Shown piece by piece: positions 15,010-22,382 of a stretch of 22,993 nucleotides of DNA; the stretch's first letter is position 1; each line of letters begins with the position of its first letter. Source of the stretch: Hydrogenophaga sp. (GTDB taxonomy: Bacteria > Pseudomonadota > Gammaproteobacteria > Burkholderiales > Burkholderiaceae_C); NCBI GenBank assembly GCA_021154985.1, contig JAJNQE010000001.1, positions 1 through 22,993 on the forward strand. The letters run 5' to 3'. A program made the position numbers and the translations under genes. Below the pieces are notes generated by a model. That model saw only the letters and a list, made by a program, of their open reading frames with translations, was not told where the DNA came from and did not search any database.

Positions 15010-15903
15010 ATGGTTCGCATTCACCTCGCCATCGACCTGCAATACCAGGTCAACCAGCCCAGCGCCGACTTCATATTCAACGTGCAGGCTGCGCATTCAC
15101 CCCAGCAGACCGTGGTCTGGGAAGAGCTCCAGGTCAGCCAGCCCGTGCCGCTGGTGTCGTACACCGACGCCGCCACCCGCACGCGCATCCTGCGCCTGAC
15201 CGCCAACCCCGGCGCACTGCAGCTGCGCTACCGCGCCACGCTGGACATCGTTCACCACGTGGACCCGCCCGACGCGGTGTTCGAGACACCCATCAACCAG
15301 CTGCCCACCGAGGTGCTGGCCTACATCTACCCCAGCCGCTATTGCCAGTCGGACTGCGTGACCGCCATGGCCAACCAGCTCTTTGGCCAGATGCCGCAGG
15401 GTTACCGGCGTGTGGAGGCCATTCAGCAGTGGGTGCAGAGCCAGGTGACGTTCGAGTCGAACACCAGCAACTCCATGACCTCGGCCATGGACACGCTCAA
15501 CGACCGCAAGGGCGTGTGCCGAGACTTTGCGCATTTGATGATCACCTTCTGCCGCGCTCTCAACATCCCCGCGCGTTTCACCACCGCGATCGATTTCGGC
15601 GCCGATCCGGCCTTGGGCCCGACCGATTTCCACGCCTATGTGGAGGTCTACCTGGGCCACCGGTGGTACCTGTTCGATCCCTCGGGCACCGCCATTCCCA
15701 TGGGTTTTGTGCGCATCGGCACCGGGCGCGATGCGGCCGACGCCTCGTTTGCCACCATCTTCGGTCCGGTGACGGCGCAGGCGCCGCGCATCGACATCTC
15801 GGCGCAGACCAACCCCGCGCACGGCTGGCTCATGCCGGTGCGCCGCACCGAGGCCCTGTCCACCGATGCGTCCTTCACCTGGAACACTGGCAACCCCACC
15901 TGA
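15010..15903 (+). CDS. Transglutaminase-like cysteine peptidase family protein
   Basis: A 297-residue cytoplasmic protein. The N-terminal part (about 3-85) is the beta-sandwich that usually precedes bacterial transglutaminase domains (HLAIDLQYQVNQPSADFIFNV). The core holds the full catalytic triad: Cys170 in KGVCRDFAH, His208 in TDFHAYVEV and Asp223 in LFDPSG. No signal peptide is visible. Members are thought to cleave or transfer on peptide amide bonds, but the substrate is unknown here. The ATG at 15010 was chosen because the domain starts directly after it; the longer frame from 14833 runs through the divergent intergenic region. It diverges from the permease gene across 182 bases in which I recognise no convincing promoter. 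Confidence 0.92.
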   Translation: MVRIHLAIDLQYQVNQPSADFIFNVQAAHSPQQTVVWEELQVSQPVPLVSYTDAATRTRILRLTANPGALQLRYRATLDIVHHVDPPDAVFETPINQLPTEVLAYIYPSRYCQSDCVTAMANQLFGQMPQGYRRVEAIQQWVQSQVTFESNTSNSMTSAMDTLNDRKGVCRDFAHLMITFCRALNIPARFTTAIDFGADPALGPTDFHAYVEVYLGHRWYLFDPSGTAIPMGFVRIGTGRDAADASFATIFGPVTAQAPRIDISAQTNPAHGWLMPVRRTEALSTDASFTWNTGNPT

Positions 15904-15969
15904 CGCCCAAGGAGCCTTGTGGCCTAATAGCGGGTTCCGTCACTTTTGCAACTTTCTCAGGATCCAGTC

Positions 15970-16140
15970 ATGGGCAACAAAATCGTCACCGAAGCCGACC
16001 GCAAAGCCACCCCGCGTCCCACGCCTGTTGCAGGCGTGTCGCTGACCACGCCCGGCCGCGGCCAGCGCGTGAGCCTGGAGCGTGGTGTGGCCACCCGCAG
16101 CAAGAAGAACCCCGGCAAGCGCTCGAAGAAAGGCGGCTGA
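15970..16140 (+). CDS. Small very basic protein of unknown function
   Basis: A 56-residue protein, MGNKIVTEADRK at the start and ATRSKKNPGKRSKKGG at the end. It has 7 Lys and 7 Arg against 3 acidic residues, no Cys and no aromatic residues, so it is probably disordered and may bind nucleic acid or ribosomes. I do not recognise the family. An AGGA ribosome site lies seven bases before the ATG at 15970, and a strong double hairpin follows the stop, both supporting a real gene. It sits 66 bases after the transglutaminase gene. It could be compared with small ribosome-associated proteins, but no family motif is visible. Confidence 0.65.
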   Translation: MGNKIVTEADRKATPRPTPVAGVSLTTPGRGQRVSLERGVATRSKKNPGKRSKKGG

Positions 16141-16145
16141 CCGGC

Positions 16146-16212
16146 TCGGCCTTCGAGGCCGACCTCGCTGCAATGCAAACAGCCCGCCCTGCGGGCTGTT
16201 TGCATTGCAGCG
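16146..16212 (+). terminator. Tandem hairpins, including a 22-bp perfect stem
   Basis: The first hairpin is TCGGCCT-TCG-AGGCCGA (16146-16162). The second has perfectly complementary 22-base arms at 16166-16187 and 16191-16212 around the loop CCT, with core AAACAGCCCGC/GCGGGCTGTTT. It starts 5 bases after the small-protein stop. The only T-run is the TTT inside the stem, so it is a strong structure in terminator position but not a textbook intrinsic terminator. Confidence 0.7.
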
Positions 16213-16284
16213 GCACAAAACGCACGCCGATTCACCACACAATGGTGCGCACCCGCCAAGGGGTGTTTCAACAGGAGCGAACAC

Positions 16285-16632
16285 ATGGGATGGTTTTCCA
16301 AAGCCAAAGACGGCTTTTTCCTCAGCACCACCACACCGGAGGGCATCGACCGATCTCAGTACCTGGGCGTGGTCAACGGCGAAGCGATCATCGGCGCCAA
16401 CATCTTCCGCGACATGTTCTCGTCGGTGCGCGACGTGGTGGGCGGGCGCGCCGGAGGCTACGAGCGAGCCCTCTCGGGCGCACGCGACGCAGCGGTGGAA
16501 GACTTGATCGAGTCGGCCCGCGAGATGGGCGCCAATGCCGTGATCGGCATCGACTTCGACTACGAAGTGCTGGGCGAGACCAACGGCATGATGATGGTGG
16601 CGGTGAGTGGCACGGCGGTGAAGCTGGGGTGA
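16285..16632 (+). CDS. YbjQ family (putative heavy-metal-binding) protein
   Basis: A 115-residue cytoplasmic protein matching the YbjQ/UPF0145 family, whose members form small ring-like oligomers and are sometimes labelled heavy-metal-binding; no cysteine is present here, so that label is doubtful for this copy. Diagnostic stretches are YLGVVNGEAIIGANIFRD, YERALSGARDAAVEDLIESA and GANAVIGIDFDYEVLG. The first 15 residues (MGWFSKAKDGFFLST) are an amphipathic leader slightly longer than usual. AGGAG stands eight bases before the ATG. It is separated from the small basic protein by the double hairpin and is followed by the toxin-antitoxin promoter. Confidence 0.9.
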   Translation: MGWFSKAKDGFFLSTTTPEGIDRSQYLGVVNGEAIIGANIFRDMFSSVRDVVGGRAGGYERALSGARDAAVEDLIESAREMGANAVIGIDFDYEVLGETNGMMMVAVSGTAVKLG

Positions 16633-16651
16633 AGCCTTTGCGCTCATTCAA

Positions 16652-16680
16652 TTGATTCATCGATAGAAGCACTGTATATT
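16652..16680 (+). promoter_or_regulatory. Promoter of the toxin-antitoxin operon
   Basis: TTGATT (16652-16657) and TATATT (16675-16680) are separated by exactly 17 bases and lie 30 bases before the antitoxin ATG. This is the best sigma-70-like promoter in the window, in a clearly AT-richer patch than its surroundings. Confidence 0.75.
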
Positions 16681-16698
16681 GCACAGAATTCAGTGCAA
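16679..16698. promoter_or_regulatory. Palindromic operator for toxin-antitoxin autoregulation
   Basis: TTGCACAGAATTCAGTGCAA is a 20-base palindrome with only one mismatched symmetric pair (A opposite A). It overlaps the end of the -10 element and the probable transcription start. Phd/YefM antitoxins bind such palindromes at their own promoters, so this is the expected operator position. Confidence 0.7.
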
Positions 16699-16710
16699 CA
16701 AGGTTTCAAC

Positions 16711-17019
16711 ATGGTCATTCACGTGAGCGACATCGTGGCTTTTTCCGACGCCCGGTCCCAGCTGTCACGGCTCGTGGACGAGGTGCAGCAAGGGGCAGAG
16801 AAGATCATCACCAAGAACGGCGAGCCCGCCGTGGCCATGATCGATGCCCGTCGACTGGACCACTACCACCAGCTGGAGCGGGCGCGCATTCATCTGCTGC
16901 TGCTGGAGGATGTGGCCAGCGGGCTGGACGACGTTGAGGCGGGACGAACGGTTCCAGCCGCCCAGGCGCTGGAATCCTTGCGTCAGCGCCGAGCCTCCAG
17001 GGCCAAGCCTGCGGTCTGA
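16711..17019 (+). CDS. Type II antitoxin, Phd/YefM family
   Basis: A 102-residue antitoxin that should neutralise the downstream ParE/RelE toxin and repress its own promoter. The N-terminal Phd/YefM fold is visible in VSDIVAFSDARSQLSRLVDEVQQGAEKIITKNGEPAVAMIDARRLDHY (shown here only as its key pieces: SDARSQLSRLV, ITKNGEPAVAMI). The C-terminal 45 residues, helical and charged, would wrap the toxin. The ATG at 16711 follows AAGG at seven bases; a GTG at 16693 lies inside the operator and is less likely. The stop overlaps the toxin start as TGATG. Confidence 0.92.
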   Translation: MVIHVSDIVAFSDARSQLSRLVDEVQQGAEKIITKNGEPAVAMIDARRLDHYHQLERARIHLLLLEDVASGLDDVEAGRTVPAAQALESLRQRRASRAKPAV

Positions 17020-17399
17020 TGGACGTCCGGTTCACTGCCAATTTTTTGGTGAACCTCGACAGCATCGAGGCGTTCTGGAAAGAGAACACATTCCCGCGCG
17101 GCTTTGACCACTTGCTTGATGAGTTGCAGCAGCGTGTTCTTCCCCACCTGGCGCGCCATCCCCGGATGGGACGGCTCTTCATCGCACGTCGGGTTCGCAG
17201 TGTGGAGGCGCAAGGCATGCACGACGCACTGGTGCAACGCCTCAAATTGCTGTCCAGTGATGCCGAGGTTCGCGAGTACGTGATGGACAGCTACTTGATC
17301 CTGTACCTCGTGCTGGATCAGACCCTGCATCTGCTCTCCATCCGGCACCACAAGCAGCTGGCATTCGACATGCAGGATTTCCTCGACACGCCCGATTGA
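17019..17399 (+). CDS. Type II toxin, RelE/ParE family
   Basis: A 126-residue toxin, longer than minimal ParE proteins (about 95-100). It begins MDVRFTANFLVNLDSIEAFW, and the family C-terminal segment LHLLSIRHHKQLAFD is clear. The sequence fits the ParE-like branch that targets DNA gyrase more than ribosome-dependent RelE, but the target cannot be settled from sequence. Start codon ATG overlaps the antitoxin stop, giving coupled translation with antitoxin first. The frame is intact, so the module is probably functional. It converges with the lytic transglycosylase gene across only nine bases. Confidence 0.9.
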   Translation: MDVRFTANFLVNLDSIEAFWKENTFPRGFDHLLDELQQRVLPHLARHPRMGRLFIARRVRSVEAQGMHDALVQRLKLLSSDAEVREYVMDSYLILYLVLDQTLHLLSIRHHKQLAFDMQDFLDTPD

Positions 17400-17408
17400 A
17401 GCTGCTCC

Positions 17409-18611
17409 TCAACCGCCCCGCAGTGCTTTCAGCAGCTTCTGCCCCGCCCGCCCGCTCGCCTCCTGCCCCAGCCGTTCCTGCTCGGCGCGGATCGCCACGC
17501 GGCTCTTGTCGCCCAGCATGCCGTCCACCGCGCCGATGTCGTGGCCGCGCGCGATCAGCAGCGTTTGCACCTCACGGCGCTCGGCGCGTGAGAGGCCCGG
17601 GTCGTCGGTGGGCCAGGGGGTGGTGAAAGGGCCGGCGCCGCGCAGTCGGTCGGCCAGGTGGGCGATGGCGAGACCATAGCTCTCGGCGGCGTTGTAGCTG
17701 TAGATCGCATCAAAGTTGCGCAGCACCAGAAAGGCCGGGCCTTGCGCGCCGGCGGGCGTCATGAGGCCGGCGCTGCCGGTGGCGGGCAGCGGTGAGCCGT
17801 CCACCCGCTTGAGGCCGCGAGAGGCCCATTCGCTCATGGCGCGTTTGCTGCGGCGGCCTTCGCCGGCGATGCTGAAACCTTCGGGCAGCTTCACCTCAAA
17901 CCCCCAGGGCTGGCCGCTTTGCCAGCCCGCCTTGGCCAGAAAGTTGGCGGTGGAGGCCAGCGCGTCGGTGGTGCTGTCCATCAGGTCGGCCTTGCCATCG
18001 CCATCAAAGTCCACCGCGAGGCGCTCGAAGGTGCTGGGCATGAACTGCGTGTGGCCGAAAGCACCGGCCCACGAACCCACCAGGCGTTCGGGCGCGATGT
18101 GACCGGCCTGCAGGATGCGCAGCGTGGCGTAGAACTCGGTGCGGAAATAGGCTTGGCGCCGCCCGAAGCAGGAGAGTGTGCCCAGCGACTGCACCAGCGG
18201 CGACCTGCCGAAAGTCTGGCCGAAATTGCTTTCCACGCCCCACACCGCGACCACCGTGGCCGGGTCCACGCCGTACTTCTGCTCGACGCGCGCCAGTGTG
18301 TCGGCGTGGCGGGTGAGCAGGGCACGGCCTTCGGCCACCCGTTCTTCGTCCACCAGACCAGCCAGGTAGTCCCAGATGGCGGTGCGGAACTCGGGCTGGA
18401 AATTCAGCTTGTCGATCACGCTCATGTCGGGCGCGAGGTTTTGCGTGTGCAGCGCAAAGGTCTCCTCGCGCACGCCGGCCGCGCGGGCGGGCGCGCGCAG
18501 CGTGTTCAGGCAGTTGTCGAATTCGGGGTAGGGGGCTGGCGTGGGTGTCTGGGCCCAAGCGGCGGAAGACAGCAGGGCGGCGCCCAGGAGCAGGGGGGTG
18601 TGAAGATTCAT
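17409..18611 (-). CDS. Lytic murein transglycosylase, MltB-like (family 103) with peptidoglycan-binding domain
   Basis: A 400-residue periplasmic enzyme that cleaves glycan strands of peptidoglycan to form 1,6-anhydro ends. A Sec signal peptide covers residues 1-20 (cleavage AWA-QT); there is no lipobox cysteine, so it is soluble rather than a lipoprotein like MltB itself. The catalytic glutamate is Glu127 in AVWGVESNFG, followed by GSWAGAFGHTQFMPSTF and DFDGDGKADLMDS, both typical of this family. A peptidoglycan-binding domain fills about residues 335-385 (LSRAERREVQTLLIARGHDIGAVDGMLGDKSR). It lies 57 bases after the beta-CASP nuclease gene on the same strand. Confidence 0.94.
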   Translation of the reverse strand: MNLHTPLLLGAALLSSAAWAQTPTPAPYPEFDNCLNTLRAPARAAGVREETFALHTQNLAPDMSVIDKLNFQPEFRTAIWDYLAGLVDEERVAEGRALLTRHADTLARVEQKYGVDPATVVAVWGVESNFGQTFGRSPLVQSLGTLSCFGRRQAYFRTEFYATLRILQAGHIAPERLVGSWAGAFGHTQFMPSTFERLAVDFDGDGKADLMDSTTDALASTANFLAKAGWQSGQPWGFEVKLPEGFSIAGEGRRSKRAMSEWASRGLKRVDGSPLPATGSAGLMTPAGAQGPAFLVLRNFDAIYSYNAAESYGLAIAHLADRLRGAGPFTTPWPTDDPGLSRAERREVQTLLIARGHDIGAVDGMLGDKSRVAIRAEQERLGQEASGRAGQKLLKALRGG

Positions 18612-18668
18612 CAGGGTGAGAGCGGTGAATGCGGGCTGCGTTCCATCAGCCTTGTGAGCGGGTGTGTG

Positions 18669-20042
18669 TCAGACGGCCCAGGTGCTGCCGTGTTCCGGCA
18701 CGAGTGCCTGCCAGCGCAGCTCGGTTTCCACACGGTGGCGCAACCGATCAGCCGCCTCCATGTCGCCGTGGGTCACGAACACGCGGCGCGGTGGGTGGGG
18801 CAGGGCGTGCAGCCAGGCCATGAGCTGCCCGGCGTCGGCGTGCGCCGAGGCGGACGCGAGCTGCACCACCTCGGCGCGCACCGGCAGGTCTTGCCCGTGA
18901 ATGCGCAGTTGCGTGCCGCCGTTGGCCAGCGTGGCACCCCGTGTGCCGGGCGCTTGGTAGCCGGTGAGCAGCACCATGTTGCGGTGGTCGCCGAGGTATT
19001 GCACCAGGTGGTGCAGCACACGCCCGCCGGTGGCCATGCCGCTGGCGGCCAGGATCACCTTGGGCCCGTGCTGGCGCGCAATCGCCTTGGACTCCTCGGC
19101 CGTGCGCGTCATCTTCGCCACCTGCGCCATGGCGTGGCATTGCGCCGCGTCCAGCCGGTGCTCACCCAGGTGGCGCGCGAACAGTTCGGTGCTGTGGATG
19201 GCCATCGGACTGTCGAGGTACACCGGCACGCTGTGCGGCAACTGGCCCGAGGCTTTGAGCTGTGCGATGGCGTGCAGCAAGGCCTGCGCGCGGCCCACCG
19301 CAAACACCGGTACCACGGCCGAGCCGCCGCGCGCGGCCACGCGCGCCAGGGCCGGGCCGAGCTCGGCCAGCAGGTCTTCGTCCGGGTGGTCGCGGTCGCC
19401 GTAGGTCGACTCGCACACCACCACGTCGGCTGCAGGCGGCGCGTCGGGCGCGAGCATCAGCGAGTCGTCGGGCCGTCCGAGGTCGCCCGAGAACAGGATG
19501 CGCTTCCCGCCCACTTCGAGCAGCAGGCTCGCCGCACCCAGAATGTGGCCCGCGCCGGAGAACTGGGCCGTCCATCCCGGCAGCGGCTCGAAGGCCTGGT
19601 GCATGGGAACGGTGCGAAACAGCTTGAGGCTTTGAATCGCGTCGCTCTCGGTGTAGAGCGGCAGCGCAGGCGAATGCTTGGAGAAACCTTTGCGGTTGGC
19701 AAAGGCCGCGTCTTCTTCCTGGATGTGGCCGCTGTCGGGCAACAGGATCTGCGCCAGATCGCGCGTGGCCGGCGTGGCCCACACCTTGCCGTGAAAGCCT
19801 TCCTTGGCCAGCAACGGCAAGTAGCCGCTGTGGTCCAGGTGCGCATGGGTCAGCAGCACGGCGCCGATGTGGTTGGGCAGCACCGGCAGCGGGTCGCGGT
19901 TGCGCAAGCGCAGTTGCTTGTAGCCCTGGAACAGCCCGCAGTCGACCAGCAGGCTCTGACCGTCGTGCTCGACCAGGTACTTGGTGCCTGTGACGGTGCC
20001 GGCCCCGCCGAGAAATCGGATATGAACAGTCATGCGAGGCAT
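18669..20042 (-). CDS. Metallo-beta-lactamase fold beta-CASP RNase-like protein
   Basis: A 457-residue cytoplasmic protein of the CPSF73-like/beta-CASP group, expected to be a zinc-dependent ribonuclease. The metal motif HAHLDH is at residues 66-71, GAGHILGAAS supplies a further histidine near 163, and FSGDLGRPDD the bridging aspartate near 188. The beta-CASP insert runs from about 205 to 330 (ESTYGDRDHP, AVGRAQALL), with the GMATGGRVLHHL segment, and the RMMBL end contains SASAHADAGQLMAWL and FVTHGD. The start is ambiguous: ATG at 20042 has a GAGG 11 bases upstream, while ATG at 20033 gives MTVHIRFLGG, the usual beginning. It follows the ZIP gene by 22 bases, so they are likely co-transcribed. 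Confidence 0.93.
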   Translation of the reverse strand: MPRMTVHIRFLGGAGTVTGTKYLVEHDGQSLLVDCGLFQGYKQLRLRNRDPLPVLPNHIGAVLLTHAHLDHSGYLPLLAKEGFHGKVWATPATRDLAQILLPDSGHIQEEDAAFANRKGFSKHSPALPLYTESDAIQSLKLFRTVPMHQAFEPLPGWTAQFSGAGHILGAASLLLEVGGKRILFSGDLGRPDDSLMLAPDAPPAADVVVCESTYGDRDHPDEDLLAELGPALARVAARGGSAVVPVFAVGRAQALLHAIAQLKASGQLPHSVPVYLDSPMAIHSTELFARHLGEHRLDAAQCHAMAQVAKMTRTAEESKAIARQHGPKVILAASGMATGGRVLHHLVQYLGDHRNMVLLTGYQAPGTRGATLANGGTQLRIHGQDLPVRAEVVQLASASAHADAGQLMAWLHALPHPPRRVFVTHGDMEAADRLRHRVETELRWQALVPEHGSTWAV

Positions 20043-20064
20043 CTTACGCCCCGCCTCACTGCGG

Positions 20065-21081
20065 TCAGTTCAGTGCTGCATCGAGCAGAAGCATGAAGAT
20101 GAAGCCTGCCAGCAACGTGGCGGTGGCCATGGTCTCGAAACCGTTGCGGTGCGTCTCGGGAATGATCTCGTGACTCACCACGAACAGCATCGCACCCGCC
20201 GCGAGCGCGAGACCCAGTGGGTAGAACACCGGCAGGCTGCCCAGCACCGCCAGTCCGACGATGGCGCCCAGTGGCTCGGCCAGGCCGGTGAGCGCGGCCA
20301 CGCCCCAGGCCTGCGCTGCGCTGCGGCCCAGCGTGCGCAAGGCCATGGCCACGATCAGGCCTTCGGGCATGTTCTGCAGGCCGATGGCCAGTGCCACCGA
20401 AGCACCCGGCTGCGCGCTGCCCGAGTCACCCACACCCGCATAGGCTGCACCCACCGCCAGACCTTCAGGCACGTTGTGGATCAGGATGGCCAGCACCATC
20501 AGCTTGGCGCGCTGCACGGCTGCGCTGTCGGGCTGCGCGCCCCAGGCGCCGGTGTGGCCGAGCGCCGCCGGCGGCAGCACGGCGTGTTCGTGGGGCGTGA
20601 ATCGGTCGATCGCCAACATCAGGCCCATGCCCAGCGCCAGACCCACGCCGCTGAGTGCCGCCGCACCCGTGGATGCACCTGTCATGCCGGCCAGCAGCGT
20701 GCGCCCTGCCTCCAGTGAGGGCAACAGCAGCGCAAAAATGGCGGCGGCCAGCATGACGCCCGCCGAAAACGACATCAGCGCGGCCTCTTGCAACTTGCTC
20801 ACGCGCTGCACCAGAAACACCGGCAACGCACCCACCGCCGTGGCCACCGCTGCCAGCAAGGAGGCCTGAACACCCGCCGCCATGGCGCTGCCGTTGTCGG
20901 CGGCCGTCCACCAGGCTCGAGTGGGCGCCCAGAAGGTGCTGAGCGCGGCCAGGCCGGCCATCACCAGCAGGCCGACGCCCAGCGCCAGCAGGGCGTTTCG
21001 CAGCGCGTGGGCGGGCACCTGCAGATCGAATTCCTGCAACTGGGCCCAGACGGGGCGGACTTGTCGGATGAGTGCTGCCAT
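20065..21081 (-). CDS. ZIP family divalent metal transporter
   Basis: A 338-residue inner-membrane transporter for Zn2+ or related divalent cations. About eight or nine helices are visible. The metal-site motifs are intact: HNVPEG at residues 202-207 and QNMPEG at 236-241, with HEIIPE at 304-309. A His-containing loop (TPHEHAVLPPAALGHTG) around 162-177 fits the usual variable metal-binding loop. The N-terminus carries about 30 polar residues before helix 1, longer than minimal ZupT. It is the first gene of a likely ZIP-RNase-transglycosylase transcript, with an 8+8 palindrome in the upstream region. Metal selectivity cannot be told from sequence. Confidence 0.92.
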   Translation of the reverse strand: MAALIRQVRPVWAQLQEFDLQVPAHALRNALLALGVGLLVMAGLAALSTFWAPTRAWWTAADNGSAMAAGVQASLLAAVATAVGALPVFLVQRVSKLQEAALMSFSAGVMLAAAIFALLLPSLEAGRTLLAGMTGASTGAAALSGVGLALGMGLMLAIDRFTPHEHAVLPPAALGHTGAWGAQPDSAAVQRAKLMVLAILIHNVPEGLAVGAAYAGVGDSGSAQPGASVALAIGLQNMPEGLIVAMALRTLGRSAAQAWGVAALTGLAEPLGAIVGLAVLGSLPVFYPLGLALAAGAMLFVVSHEIIPETHRNGFETMATATLLAGFIFMLLLDAALN

Positions 21082-21126
21082 GCGCTTCTTGCGGGTGGTG
21101 TCAGAACTTGGAATTTTGACAAAAAC

Positions 21127-21148
21127 TATCGATTCAGACCAATCGATA
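21127..21148. promoter_or_regulatory. Palindromic putative operator upstream of the ZIP gene
   Basis: TATCGATT (21127-21134) and AATCGATA (21141-21148) are perfect inverted repeats around the 6-base spacer CAGACC, centred about 56 bases before the ZIP ATG in an AT-rich stretch. Read on the minus strand, TTGGTC with CAAAAT 18 bases downstream would make a weak promoter overlapping it. The regulator is not identified; a LysR-type or MerR/Fur-type protein is possible. Confidence 0.6.
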
Positions 21149-21179
21149 CTGGCAATGAAGGGGATAGGTCCGAGGCATG

Positions 21180-21209
21180 AAAAAAGGGGCGTCGGTTGCC
21201 CGGCGCCCC
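21180..21209 (-). terminator. Intrinsic terminator of dnaJ
   Basis: On the minus strand, GGGGCG-C-CGG, the loop GCAA and CCG-A-CGCCCC form a stem with one C-A mismatch, followed directly by six U residues (21185-21180). It lies 22 bases after the dnaJ stop and is a textbook Rho-independent terminator. Confidence 0.92.
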
Positions 21210-21231
21210 TGGTGAATTGCCTGGACGGCGT

Positions 21232-22353
21232 TCAACTGAAGAACGACTTCGCCTTCTCGAACCAGCCCTTGTCGTTCGGGCTGTGCTTGTGGCCACCCTT
21301 CTTGAACGACTCGTCGAGCTCCTTGAGCAGCTTGCGCTGGTGCTCGGTGAGCTTGATCGGCGTCTCCACCGCCACGTGGCAATACAGGTCGCCGGGGTAG
21401 CTGGAGCGCACGCCCTTGACGCCCTTGCCGCGCAGGCGGAAAGTCTTGCCGCTCTGTGTGCCTTCGGGCAGGTCGATCGTGGCCTTGCCCGCGAGCGTGG
21501 GCACGTCGATCTCGCCGCCCAGCGCCGCCGTGGTCATGCTCACCGGCACCTGGCAGTGCAGGTCGTCGCCTTCGCGCTCGAAGATGTCGTGCTTGCGCAG
21601 GCGCACTTCGATGTAGAGGTCACCCGACGGACCGCCGTTCTGACCCGGCTCGCCATTGCCGGTGCTGCGGATGCGCTGGCCGTCGTCGATACCGGCGGGG
21701 ATCTTGATCTCCAGCGTTTTCTGCTTCTTGATCTTGCCCTGGCCGTGGCAGGTGGTGCAGGGCTCGGGAATGATCTTGCCGGTGCCGCTGCACTGCGGGC
21801 AGGTCTGCTGCACGCTGAAGAAGCCCTGGCGCATCTGCACCGAGCCCTGGCCGTGGCAGGTGCTGCAGGTCTTCACGCTGGTGCCGGGTTTGGCGCCGGA
21901 GCCGCTGCAGGTTTCGCAGTCGTCCCAGCTCGGAATGCGGATCTGCGTTTCCTTGCCGGCGGCCGCTTCCTCGAGCGAGATTTCCATGGCGTACGACAGG
22001 TCGGCGCCGCGGTACACCTGGCGGCCGCTGCGCTGGCCGCGTGCACCACCGAAGATGTCGCCGAACGATTCGGAGAAGCCACCGACGCCCTCTGCACCGG
22101 CCGCACCACCGCGCAGGTTGGGGTCCACGCCAGCGTGGCCGTACTGGTCGTAAGCCGCTTTCTTCTGCGGGTCCGACAGCATTTCGTAGGCTTCTTTCGC
22201 CTCCTTGAAGCGCTCTTCGGCCGCCTTGGCCGCATCGCCCTGGTTGCGGTCGGGGTGGTGCTTCATCGCGAGCTTGCGATACGCCTTCTTGATCTCGTCG
22301 TCGCCGGCGTTCTTGGGCACGCCCAGCACTTCGTAAAAATCGCGTTTAGCCAT
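21232..22353 (-). CDS. dnaJ: Chaperone DnaJ (Hsp40)
   Basis: A 373-residue type I Hsp40 that stimulates the DnaK ATPase and delivers unfolded clients. The J-domain (1-70) has HPD at residues 33-35 in MKHHPDRN. A Gly/Phe-rich linker (about 72-112) contains GGFSESFGDIFGG. Four CxxCxGxG zinc motifs follow, with cysteines at 146/149, 163/166, 185/188 and 199/202, all present. The C-terminal client-binding domains end KGWFEKAKSFFS. It is 80 bases downstream of dnaK on the same strand, the standard order, and ends at an intrinsic terminator. Confidence 0.99.
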   Translation of the reverse strand: MAKRDFYEVLGVPKNAGDDEIKKAYRKLAMKHHPDRNQGDAAKAAEERFKEAKEAYEMLSDPQKKAAYDQYGHAGVDPNLRGGAAGAEGVGGFSESFGDIFGGARGQRSGRQVYRGADLSYAMEISLEEAAAGKETQIRIPSWDDCETCSGSGAKPGTSVKTCSTCHGQGSVQMRQGFFSVQQTCPQCSGTGKIIPEPCTTCHGQGKIKKQKTLEIKIPAGIDDGQRIRSTGNGEPGQNGGPSGDLYIEVRLRKHDIFEREGDDLHCQVPVSMTTAALGGEIDVPTLAGKATIDLPEGTQSGKTFRLRGKGVKGVRSSYPGDLYCHVAVETPIKLTEHQRKLLKELDESFKKGGHKHSPNDKGWFEKAKSFFS

Positions 22354-22382
22354 GGTCAGTTGCGGTTCGGTTGAAACACGAA

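Noticed and set aside
16285..17399. A defence island around the toxin-antitoxin genes
   Set aside because: Neighbours are ordinary core genes on both sides; no restriction, CRISPR, abortive-infection or mobile gene is visible.
17919..20096. 725-codon open frame on the plus strand opposite the transglycosylase and RNase genes
   Set aside because: It spans two confident genes antisense and has no family motif; typical shadow frame in high-GC DNA.
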